NCBI RefSeq assembly: GCF_001514495.1
Contig: NZ_BCNM01000001.1
Span: 496,001-560,000 of the forward strand
Source: Paenibacillus pabuli NBRC 13638
Lineage (GTDB): Bacteria; Bacillota; Bacilli; Paenibacillales; Paenibacillaceae
Direction: 5' to 3'
Length of the DNA: 64,000 nt
Both the position numbers and the translations under genes were made by a program. How positions within the stretch are numbered: the first letter of the stretch is position 1; every line of letters starts with the position of its first letter. The notes beneath the pieces were generated by a model that was not told the DNA's origin, did no database searches, and saw only the letters and a list, made by a program, of their open reading frames with translations. Of this stretch, positions 9,437 through 17,600 are shown in pieces.

Positions 9437-9847
9437 TCATTTTATTGTATTTGCTATTTCAATTAATGTTTGGTAATCGTATAACGGTTCAAGATTGTTG
9501 TTTTTTCCTGAAATAAGAGAGTAAGTTAAGCCCTCGTTTCTCCAATAGATGGCACTTACATGTTCGTCTCCTTGGTTCCATGTTTGCGAACCGTTAGTTA
9601 ATTTTAGACCTTTCTTCCCGTTTGGAGGCATATCAACCTTTGAGTTTGTAATCATAATGATCAAGTTCAGTCCTTCATCGGTATTTGCATACGTGACTTC
9701 TACTGCATCAAATTTACCATTGGTATCTAATATCCTTGCCGATTTTTGAGTAACTTGGAAAGGAACAGACGGTTGTTTGATTTCAAACGGGATCTTAGCT
9801 TCCACCTCTTCAAACGAAATTTCATCCCATTTTGTAGTGCAAACCGC
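9437..9847 (-). pseudogene. 5'-truncated DUF4367-like protein fragment
   Basis: A 136-residue open stretch without a convincing start. The only usable start is a GTG at 9805 inside the frame with no ribosome binding site, and coding-like sequence (TKWDEISFEEVEAKIPFEIK) continues upstream to a stop at 9848-9850. The motif order (AKIPFEIKQPSVPF, then ...AIYWRNEGLTYSLISGK... and a final LIEIANTIK) resembles the C-terminal domain of DUF4367 proteins, which often accompany ECF sigma factors. No membrane segment or sigma-factor gene remains. Most likely this is the remnant of a larger gene whose 5' part was replaced by sequence now upstream of the lipoprotein at 9990. Confidence 0.5.
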
Positions 9848-9989
9848 TTACGTCCAAGGACGCCTGAAAAAGTTATCTTCTATTTAGGTAGGAGGACATT
9901 TCCATTTCGATCCAAGGATAGTAAAATTGGTTATGGGTTGATTAATGCTGAGGTTAATTCACAAATGTAATAAAGAAAGGAGACGAAAA

Positions 9990-11651
9990 ATGAAACCCAG
10001 ACACATCAAGCGCTGGATCGTCATCTGTTGGACCATCATCCTGATACTGGACTTGGCTGCGTGCACGCGGTCAGAGTCAAGTGAACAACGGTCACTTCCA
10101 CAGTCTGTTCATTTTACGGAGCAGCCAGTTGGATACAACCTGAACCCGGATGAACCCGCATGGAAGTTTGATACCACGCCTGTGGATTTGAACTGGTTTG
10201 TAGGTGCGAACTGGTATGGCCATACGTGGGGTAAGAGCTTGACCTCCAAATATGTAACAGAGAAAACAGGTGTCAACATCACATTTGAAGTGCCATCCGG
10301 TGAAGCCAGTGAACAAATTGCGCTCATGATGACCTCCGGCAAGCTGCCGGATTTGATAACAATAGGCTCGTGGGAAAGTGCTATTCATAAGTTGTGGGAA
10401 GGTGATCAGGTATATGCCTTAAATGAACTGGCGGAGCAATATGATCCTTACTTTTTCAAGGTCGCGGGGGACGGTACATTGAAGTGGTATCGTCAGGAGG
10501 ACGGTAATACATATGGCATTCCAAATGATTCATACAGCCCCAGCCTGATGCAGGCCACCGGTTTGACGGCTGCGAACCAAACCTTTTTGGTCCGAAAAGA
10601 TCTGTATGAGGCTATGGGCAGACCGGATTTGAGTACTCCGGATGGCTTTCTGAACGCATTGCAACTCTTAAAAGATCAGTATTCTGTGTACAAAGGTCAG
10701 CTCATTAGTCCCTTCTTTGCGCAGGGGAATGTCTCTTACGGGATGACGGAGTACCTGCAAAACCTGCTGGCTATTCCGCATGAAAAGGGAGGCAAATTTA
10801 ACGACCGTATGACCGACCCGGACTATATCACCTGGTTGAAAACATTTCGCACAGCTTATGAGCGAGGTCTGATTAATGTGGATTTTCTGGTAGACTCGAA
10901 TGCTCAGGTAGAGGAAAAAACCAGTAATGCCCGTTATTTTATGATGATTCGCGAGTGGACGAGCATGGCGGCGATCAATCCGGTATTGGCCGCAGGCGCA
11001 TATCCCAATTCGTACTACATCGCTGTGGATGGCCCGCAAAATAGTCACGGTGATTCCGCCAGACTGTTCCCTGGCAACATGGACGGCTGGATGGTTACGA
11101 TGATTAGCAAATCCACCAAGAACCCTGAACGAGCCATTCGATTTTTGACCTATTTAGCGAGCGAAGAAGGCCAAAGGGATGTATTTCTGGGCAAAGAAGG
11201 CGAAACATGGGCGATGAGGAATGGCAAACCGCAGTTGACAGCGGAAATGATCCAATTGCTTGACACGGATAGGGAGCGGCTGGAAATGGAATACGGTATC
11301 ATGGACACCTACTGGATGCTGCGCAACCCTGCCTTCGTTAACCAGTGGAGACCAGAAAAGGCGCCATCCGTTAAGCAAATGGAGGCGTTCGCGAACAAAC
11401 AAGCGGATATGGACAGCGGCATCTATAAGGGAATAGATCCTATAGGAGATTCCGATATAGCCTTATCCTGGTCGCGTATTTCTCAGAATTGGGAAGAAGT
11501 TCTGCCTGAACTGATTACTGCCAAAGATGAAGCTGCTTTTGATAAAATTTTCGAAAATTACCTGGCCCGCCGTGTGAATTATGGTTTTAACCAGGTGATG
11601 GAATACCGTCAGGCCGAGCTGGAGGTGAGAAAAGCCAAGATGGCTGAATAA
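9990..11651 (+). CDS. LipO-type extracellular solute-binding lipoprotein
   Basis: A 553-residue family 1 solute-binding lipoprotein of the large Paenibacillus LipO/YtcQ type. The signal peptide ends in the lipobox LDLAAC. The mature protein has the pattern ITFEVPSGEASEQIALMMTSGKLPDLI, seen here in pieces as ITFEVPSGEA and MMTSGKLPDLI. The ATG at 9990 follows AAGAAAGGAG; an in-frame ATG at 9945 lacks such a site. It is followed by a YesM-type kinase and YesN-type regulator but not by the LplB/YtcP permeases that usually go with it. It may therefore present a ligand to the sensor kinase or use permeases encoded elsewhere. Confidence 0.87.
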   Translation: MKPRHIKRWIVICWTIILILDLAACTRSESSEQRSLPQSVHFTEQPVGYNLNPDEPAWKFDTTPVDLNWFVGANWYGHTWGKSLTSKYVTEKTGVNITFEVPSGEASEQIALMMTSGKLPDLITIGSWESAIHKLWEGDQVYALNELAEQYDPYFFKVAGDGTLKWYRQEDGNTYGIPNDSYSPSLMQATGLTAANQTFLVRKDLYEAMGRPDLSTPDGFLNALQLLKDQYSVYKGQLISPFFAQGNVSYGMTEYLQNLLAIPHEKGGKFNDRMTDPDYITWLKTFRTAYERGLINVDFLVDSNAQVEEKTSNARYFMMIREWTSMAAINPVLAAGAYPNSYYIAVDGPQNSHGDSARLFPGNMDGWMVTMISKSTKNPERAIRFLTYLASEEGQRDVFLGKEGETWAMRNGKPQLTAEMIQLLDTDRERLEMEYGIMDTYWMLRNPAFVNQWRPEKAPSVKQMEAFANKQADMDSGIYKGIDPIGDSDIALSWSRISQNWEEVLPELITAKDEAAFDKIFENYLARRVNYGFNQVMEYRQAELEVRKAKMAE

Positions 11652-11725
11652 CCATTCCCTAACATCCTCGCTATCTATCAGCTAACTTGTCATATATGGT
11701 ATAACAAAGGTGGTGAGACAACAGC

Positions 11726-13561
11726 ATGAAACACCTACTGACTAGATTGAGGAAACTTTACCGCAATGCCCGTATATCCCAGAAGCTGTTTCTGGCGTTT
11801 AGCCTGATGATTGCCATACCTGTTATTTTGGTATCCTTTCTATATATTCGCATGCAGGAAACCCAATTATACAAGGACGCTATGGCAGCAGGCAACAGCC
11901 ACGTTTCATGGTTAAACGAACAATTGCGCAGCAGAATGGACATCATTGAGAACGCTTCCAACACTGCGCTCACCCAAAAGGCATTTGTGGATTTTATTCA
12001 TTCCAATATGCTTGTGGATGGACTGCGACTGGTGAAATTTAAACAAAACCAATTTGAGCAAATGCAAAATATCATTCAAAGCAATGCGATGATCAGTGAG
12101 CTCAGCTTTTACGTGGATAATCCGAACTTATATGAAATCTGGCCTGAAATATATCATTATCAGAAATTTTGGCCGCAGGATTACTGGGCAAAGCTTCGTG
12201 ATGAAGGTGGTGCGGCTTACCGCTTATTTTCTTTTAAGGATGGTGAACATACGCTATCCTACTACCGGCTGGTTCGCCTTCAGGGTCAGGAGCAAAAACG
12301 GCCTAGCATTATGGAAATTCGCGTCCCGCACAGTATGTTTTTCAGCGACCTGCTCCAAGAGAGCAAAGGAGACTTTTTTTCTGTTTTAATGAACGAAACC
12401 GATCCTCCCCAATATGTTTATAATCCTCAGCATGAGTTTTCTCGAAAATCCGGAGAAGGACTGGACGAAATCCTTGACGGTATTCATCGCCAGTTGGATG
12501 TACTTCCACAGGAAAGTCCAGTTAAGATTAAGGTAGGAGATCAGAGCTACTACGCACTGTACCGTTACATCGCTCCGCTGAACACTTATGTGGTTGATAT
12601 CGCTTCCCATCAGGCATTGATGAAGGGGCCACGCAGTTGGTATGCATTTGTGGTAACGATTACATTATGTATACTGCTGCTCATCATGCTGCTCGTATCT
12701 CATACAACTCGGCGCATTTTTCGACGGCTGGACAGCGTACTGGCTTCAATGCGTCAGGTACGGAAAGGGCAGCTGGATGCAATGATTGATACCGGCCTTG
12801 ATGAGAACGAAAGAGGGGATGAGATCGATGAGGTGGCTGTGAGCTACAACAAAATGTTACATGAGGTCAAACGTTTGATGACACAGGTCGTGGATAAACA
12901 ATTGATCGCCAAAAACGCACAGCTGCATTCACTGCATTCGCAGATCAATTCTCATTTTTTGTATAACGCATTGGAATCTATTCGAATGCTCGCGGAGGTC
13001 CAACGGCAACCCGCTATTGCGAATTCATTGGTATCGTTAGGTTCGCAACTTCGCTACAGTATGCAGTGGCGAAGCGATACGGTTGCGCTAAGTGAGGAAC
13101 TTGCCAATATTCAAAGCTACATTCAATTTATCAATCTAATGGAAGGCGGTAGCATTATATTGACGGCTGATCTGCCGCAGGAGGTGCTTCGCTATGCGAT
13201 TCCTAAAATGTGCATGCAGCCTATCGTAGAAAATGCAGTTCATCACGCTGCACCTTCAGGTGGTAGTGTGCGTATTGAGATCACCGTTTCAGTGGAGAAT
13301 AACCGCCTGCTCATTAAGATACAAGATGATGGAGAGGGGCTAGACCCGGAGATGTTAATTCGATTGCAAGCGGCACTGCGGGGAGAGTCGGATTTGCCGA
13401 TGGTTACCAGCAAGAACGGACTTGGTTTGGAAAATGTGAATAAGCGGCTGCAGCTTCATTATGGCGAGGATTGCGGTCTTTGGATTGATAGTGTTCAGGG
13501 TGCTTATACCTGTGTAACGATACGTTTGCCTTGGGAAAATGTAAATCTTGGAGGGTGGTAG
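11726..13561 (+). CDS. YesM-like sensor histidine kinase
   Basis: A 611-residue membrane kinase. A first transmembrane helix (LFLAFSLMIAIPVILVSFLY), an extracellular sensor region of about 260 residues and a second helix (about residues 306-330) precede a HAMP domain. The His_kinase domain has the phosphorylated His in INSHFLYNALESI, the N box QPIVENAVHHA and ATP-binding DDGEGLDP plus NGLGLENVNKRL. This is the YesM/LytS class. The response regulator begins 3 bases after its stop. The ligand is unknown; the neighbouring binding protein and glucanase suggest an oligosaccharide. Confidence 0.92.
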   Translation: MKHLLTRLRKLYRNARISQKLFLAFSLMIAIPVILVSFLYIRMQETQLYKDAMAAGNSHVSWLNEQLRSRMDIIENASNTALTQKAFVDFIHSNMLVDGLRLVKFKQNQFEQMQNIIQSNAMISELSFYVDNPNLYEIWPEIYHYQKFWPQDYWAKLRDEGGAAYRLFSFKDGEHTLSYYRLVRLQGQEQKRPSIMEIRVPHSMFFSDLLQESKGDFFSVLMNETDPPQYVYNPQHEFSRKSGEGLDEILDGIHRQLDVLPQESPVKIKVGDQSYYALYRYIAPLNTYVVDIASHQALMKGPRSWYAFVVTITLCILLLIMLLVSHTTRRIFRRLDSVLASMRQVRKGQLDAMIDTGLDENERGDEIDEVAVSYNKMLHEVKRLMTQVVDKQLIAKNAQLHSLHSQINSHFLYNALESIRMLAEVQRQPAIANSLVSLGSQLRYSMQWRSDTVALSEELANIQSYIQFINLMEGGSIILTADLPQEVLRYAIPKMCMQPIVENAVHHAAPSGGSVRIEITVSVENNRLLIKIQDDGEGLDPEMLIRLQAALRGESDLPMVTSKNGLGLENVNKRLQLHYGEDCGLWIDSVQGAYTCVTIRLPWENVNLGGW

Positions 13562-13564
13562 AAC

Positions 13565-15127
13565 GTGATCAATATTCTGGTTGTGGACGATCAAAAGCAC
13601 ATCCGTGACGGTCTGCAGGCGATGCTGCATCAATTTCCTCTGGAACTGGACCACATTTACTGTACCGCAAGCGGGACTGAGTCGCTAATCCTTTTGCGCC
13701 AGCATAACATACATATCGTTATTACTGATATTATGATGCCGGACATGGACGGCCTGGCGCTGATGGCACAAACCAAAGATGAGCGCATTGAAGTGGAATA
13801 CCTCATTATTAGCGGCTATAGTGATTTTACATATGCTCAAAGAGCCATCGAACTTGGGGCAAAGGGATACTTGTTAAAACCTCTGAAGCGAGAGGATCTG
13901 CAAACTTCACTGGAACATGTATGGCAAGAAATCCTTACAAGGCAGGCGCTTACGCACAACATGCAGCATGTCACCCGTCTCGCCAGAGAGACAGATCGTA
14001 AAGAATTACGAATGTTTATGCAGGGCGCGTTAAACGATGAGGCCTGGATTCTCCAAATCCAGGAACAAAATCCTGCGTTATGGCACAATTATCGCTTATG
14101 CCTGCTGCGGGAAAAGTGTTGGATTAACCAGCCGGGTGCAAGCAGCGTCCATAGTATAGAAGCTATTGCCTATGATGTGTTCGGTAGACAAGGTTGCATT
14201 TGCCTGCAGCACAGCCCGTACCTGATCCTTGCGGTGAATGCAGCTATAGATCCGGATGCTATTCCAGCGGCGCTCAAAGAACGAATGATCGATGCCATAA
14301 CCATGATGACCGACTCGCAGCAAGGGTTAAAGATGTTGCCCAGCAGTTATACACAAGTACTTGAGCTATACCGCCATAGTTACCTGTTTCCAGATCAATG
14401 TATTATCCTTCCAGCGCATATTGAGCATATGGAGCAGCAGTGGCAACTTCCCTATGAAGAGTTATATGAGCTGTTCCAGTCTGTTGGGACCGACAACAGT
14501 GGTAAAATCGCTCAAGGCATTTCGGCAATATTTCACAAAAATGTGCTGCAACGGTATCACATTCGCTATACCCAACAGCTCTGCGCCGCCACAGTGCAGA
14601 TGATGGAGGAATACGAACGAGTAATTCGCCCCTACATGGGGGAAGAAGGGCTGGATCTTGAATCTTTGCGTAATCTATTTGATTATCCGGGGATGCGTGA
14701 TTATATGCAAGCGCTGCAACAGCAGGTGCTTCGGCTGAATCAGTTGTATTTTGAATATAAGTGCAGCTATCGCCATTCGCATGACTTAAATGAAGCCATC
14801 CGTTTTATACACGAGAGCTATCACAAGCCGCTGGACCTCGCGATGGTATCCAATCATGTCTCGCTTAATTACGCCTATTTCTCAAATCTGTTCAAGAAGA
14901 ATATTGGCAAAGGCTTTGCCGAATACCTGCGAGATGTACGTCTGGATAAAGCGCGGCGGCTCCTAGCCGATACCGATCATAAAGTTGTTGAGGTGGCTGC
15001 GATGGTAGGGTATGAAAGTTACAAAAGCTTTACACGGGCGTTCCGCCTTGTGATGCAGATCCAACCTACAGAATACCGACAGATGATGCGGCAGAAGGCA
15101 GAACACGAAGCTCCATACCATACCTAA
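13565..15127 (+). CDS. YesN-like response regulator with AraC DNA-binding domain
   Basis: A 520-residue regulator. The receiver domain (1-125) has the acidic pair VVDDQ, phosphoacceptor Asp55 in ITDIMMPDMDG and Lys105 in LLKPL. A middle region of about 280 residues has no motif I recognise. The C-terminal AraC domain (about 415-515) carries both helix-turn-helix units, with LNYAYFSNLFKKNIGKGFAE and VAAMVGYESYKSFTRAFR. It starts with GTG at 13565 behind GGAGGGTGG and is transcribed with the kinase. It should activate nearby carbohydrate genes, perhaps the GH16 gene and the lipoprotein. Confidence 0.92.
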   Translation: MINILVVDDQKHIRDGLQAMLHQFPLELDHIYCTASGTESLILLRQHNIHIVITDIMMPDMDGLALMAQTKDERIEVEYLIISGYSDFTYAQRAIELGAKGYLLKPLKREDLQTSLEHVWQEILTRQALTHNMQHVTRLARETDRKELRMFMQGALNDEAWILQIQEQNPALWHNYRLCLLREKCWINQPGASSVHSIEAIAYDVFGRQGCICLQHSPYLILAVNAAIDPDAIPAALKERMIDAITMMTDSQQGLKMLPSSYTQVLELYRHSYLFPDQCIILPAHIEHMEQQWQLPYEELYELFQSVGTDNSGKIAQGISAIFHKNVLQRYHIRYTQQLCAATVQMMEEYERVIRPYMGEEGLDLESLRNLFDYPGMRDYMQALQQQVLRLNQLYFEYKCSYRHSHDLNEAIRFIHESYHKPLDLAMVSNHVSLNYAYFSNLFKKNIGKGFAEYLRDVRLDKARRLLADTDHKVVEVAAMVGYESYKSFTRAFRLVMQIQPTEYRQMMRQKAEHEAPYHT

Positions 15128-15269
15128 CAACATATACAGCATTATAAAAAAGACAATCCTATAGTTAAATATGCGAATTAAATCAAAAGCCAAAAAAATG
15201 GGATATAACAAAAATAATTGTACCTTTTCAGCTGATTATCCTTTTCGATAGAATAAAGATATTCCACAA

Positions 15270-15283
15270 TGTAAGCGATTTCC
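15270..15283 (+). promoter_or_regulatory. Candidate CcpA cre site upstream of the GH16 gene
   Basis: TGTAAGCGATTTCC matches the cre consensus TGWNANCGNTNWCA at all fixed positions except the last base. It lies about 50 bases before the glucanase start, the usual place for catabolite repression of a secreted hydrolase. Prediction from consensus only. Confidence 0.45.
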
Positions 15284-15334
15284 TTCAAACGCTTAGACTG
15301 GGAGAAGCTATTATTTTATCAAAGGAGGGCAATT

Positions 15335-17383
15335 ATGAAACCATCTCACATTATGGAGAAACGGTTTATGAAAAAGGTAGTTGGTTTTTTCTTAGTGGTT
15401 GTGATGCTGGCTAGTATTGGCATATTGCCGACTTCGAAAGTTCAAGCAGCTGGAACAACTGTTACCTCAATGGAGTACTTCTCACCAGCAGACGGACCTG
15501 TTATTTCAAAATCTGGCGTTGGCAAAGCCAGCTACGGATTTGTCATGCCCAAGTTCAATGGAGGCTCCGCTACGTGGAACGATGTTTACAGTGACGTGGG
15601 TGTGAATGTGAAAGTGGGCAACAGCTGGGTTGATATTGATCAAGCCGGAGGTTATATCTATAACCAAAACTGGGGGCACTGGAGCGATGGCGGTTTTAAT
15701 GGCTATTGGTTCACCCTTTCCGCAACAACCGAAATTCAGCTGTACTCCAAAGCGAATGGTGTTAAGCTTGAATATCAACTTGTATTCCAAAACATCAACA
15801 AAACAACCATCACAGCGATGAATCCGACACAGGGACCGCAAATTACAGCAAGTTTCACAGGCGGTGCAGGCTTTACATATCCAACGTTCAACAATGATTC
15901 TGCGGTAACCTATGAAGCCGTAGCTGATGATCTGAAAGTGTATGTAAAACCTGTAAACAGCAGCACATGGATTGATATTGACAATAATGCAGCCAGCGGC
16001 TGGATTTATGATCATAACTTCGGCCAATTCACCGACGGTGGAGGAGGTTACTGGTTTAACGTAACGGAATCGATCAACGTCAAATTGGAATCAAAGACTT
16101 CTTCGGCTAACCTTGTTTATACAATTACCTTTAATGAACCCACAAGAAATTCTTATGTCATTACGCCATACGAAGGAACAACCTTCACAGCAGATGCGAA
16201 TGGTTCCATTGGACTTCCGCTTCCCAAAATTGATGGGGGGGCGCCAATCGCCAAGGAGCTGGGCAATTTTGTATACCAAATTAACATCAATGGGCAATGG
16301 GTCGATTTAAGTAACTCCAGCCAGAGCAAGTTTGCTTACTCCGGTAATGGTTACAACAATATGTCCGATGCCAATCAGTGGGGATATTGGTCCGATTACA
16401 TCTATGGCCTTTGGTTCCAGCCCATCCAGGAAAATATGCAAATCCGTATTGGGTATCCGCTGAACGGACAGGCGGGTGGAAATATTGGGAATAACTTTGT
16501 CAATTATACTTTTATCGGAAATCCAAATGCTCCACGCCCGGATGTATCTGATCAAGAGGATATCTCAATCGGAACACCAACCAACCCGGCAATCTCAGGC
16601 ATGAATCTCATCTGGCAGGATGAATTTAACGGAACGACGCTTGATACGAGTAAATGGAACTATGAAACAGGCTATTATCTTAACAACGATCCCGCTACAT
16701 GGGGATGGGGAAATGCAGAGCTGCAGCACTATACGAACAGCACCCAAAATGTATATGTACAGGACGGGAAGCTGAATATCAAGGCCATGAACGACAGCAA
16801 ATCTTTCCCGCAGGATCCGAATCGGTATGCACAATATTCCTCCGGTAAGATCAACACCAAGGATAAACTCTCCTTGAAGTATGGCCGAGTAGATTTTCGT
16901 GCCAAGCTTCCTACAGGGGATGGCGTTTGGCCGGCACTGTGGATGCTTCCAAAAGACTCTGTATATGGCACATGGGCTGCATCAGGTGAAATCGATGTCA
17001 TGGAAGCGAGAGGACGCCTGCCTGGATCTGTAAGCGGTACCGTACATTTTGGCGGACAATGGCCTGTGAACCAGTCTTCCGGCGGTGATTATCACTTCCC
17101 GGAAGGGCAAACTTTTGCCAATGATTATCATGTATACTCGGTAGTCTGGGAAGAGGACAACATTAAATGGTATGTCGACGGCAAGTTTTTCTATAAAGTT
17201 ACCAACCAGCAATGGTATTCCGCAGCTGCACCGAATAATCCGAACGCTCCTTTCGATGAGCCGTTCTACCTCATTATGAACTTGGCGATCGGCGGAAACT
17301 TTGACGGTGGGCGTACACCGAACGCGTCTGACATTCCTGCTACAATGCAGGTGGATTATGTACGTGTCTATAAAAAACAGTAA
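15335..17383 (+). CDS. Secreted GH16 beta-1,3-glucanase with three N-terminal repeat modules
   Basis: A 682-residue secreted enzyme. The signal peptide ends near KVQAAG (about residue 39). Three related modules of roughly 105-125 residues follow (about 45-150, 155-265 and 270-395); each has a conserved pattern of a W-D-(I/L) strand, a Y/F-x-Y-N/D segment and a closing GxW/GYWF motif (WSDGGFNGYWF, FTDGGGGYWFN, GYWSDYIYGLWF). The C-terminal GH16 domain (about 425-682) begins LIWQDEFNG and has the catalytic signature GEIDVMEARG (Glu552, Asp554, Glu557), typical of laminarinases. The modules are probably carbohydrate-binding but I do not recognise the family. The ATG follows AAAGGAGGG. Monocistronic with its own terminator and a candidate cre site. 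Confidence 0.9.
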   Translation: MKPSHIMEKRFMKKVVGFFLVVVMLASIGILPTSKVQAAGTTVTSMEYFSPADGPVISKSGVGKASYGFVMPKFNGGSATWNDVYSDVGVNVKVGNSWVDIDQAGGYIYNQNWGHWSDGGFNGYWFTLSATTEIQLYSKANGVKLEYQLVFQNINKTTITAMNPTQGPQITASFTGGAGFTYPTFNNDSAVTYEAVADDLKVYVKPVNSSTWIDIDNNAASGWIYDHNFGQFTDGGGGYWFNVTESINVKLESKTSSANLVYTITFNEPTRNSYVITPYEGTTFTADANGSIGLPLPKIDGGAPIAKELGNFVYQININGQWVDLSNSSQSKFAYSGNGYNNMSDANQWGYWSDYIYGLWFQPIQENMQIRIGYPLNGQAGGNIGNNFVNYTFIGNPNAPRPDVSDQEDISIGTPTNPAISGMNLIWQDEFNGTTLDTSKWNYETGYYLNNDPATWGWGNAELQHYTNSTQNVYVQDGKLNIKAMNDSKSFPQDPNRYAQYSSGKINTKDKLSLKYGRVDFRAKLPTGDGVWPALWMLPKDSVYGTWAASGEIDVMEARGRLPGSVSGTVHFGGQWPVNQSSGGDYHFPEGQTFANDYHVYSVVWEEDNIKWYVDGKFFYKVTNQQWYSAAAPNNPNAPFDEPFYLIMNLAIGGNFDGGRTPNASDIPATMQVDYVRVYKKQ

Positions 17384-17432
17384 CAAGACCGCAGTTTCCA
17401 TGATCAAGTGAACACAAAAAATGCACAGCTGG

Positions 17433-17470
17433 AGACCAACAACGTTTTTGTTGTTGGTCTTACCATTTTG
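17433..17470 (+). terminator. Intrinsic terminator after the GH16 gene
   Basis: An 11-bp perfect stem (AGACCAACAAC and complement) around GTTTTT at 17444-17449, followed by a short T-containing tail, 49 bases after the glucanase stop. Confidence 0.75.
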
Positions 17471-17504
17471 GAAGATGAACCGAGCATCTCAAGGGCCGAT
17501 CTTC

Positions 17505-17554
17505 TTACCCACAAAACAAGCAGCCTTCGTTCAATTCTTGAATGAAGGCTGCTT
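17505..17554 (-). terminator. Intrinsic terminator of the BlaR1-like gene
   Basis: AAGCAGCCTTC at 17518-17528 pairs with its complement at 17544-17554, with a further inner 5-bp stem. On the minus strand it is followed by a T-rich run, so it ends transcription of the sensor gene that stops at 17601. Confidence 0.75.
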
Positions 17555-17600
17555 AGCGTATTAATAGGGCTATTTATTCTATGATTCCTTGAAAATACTT

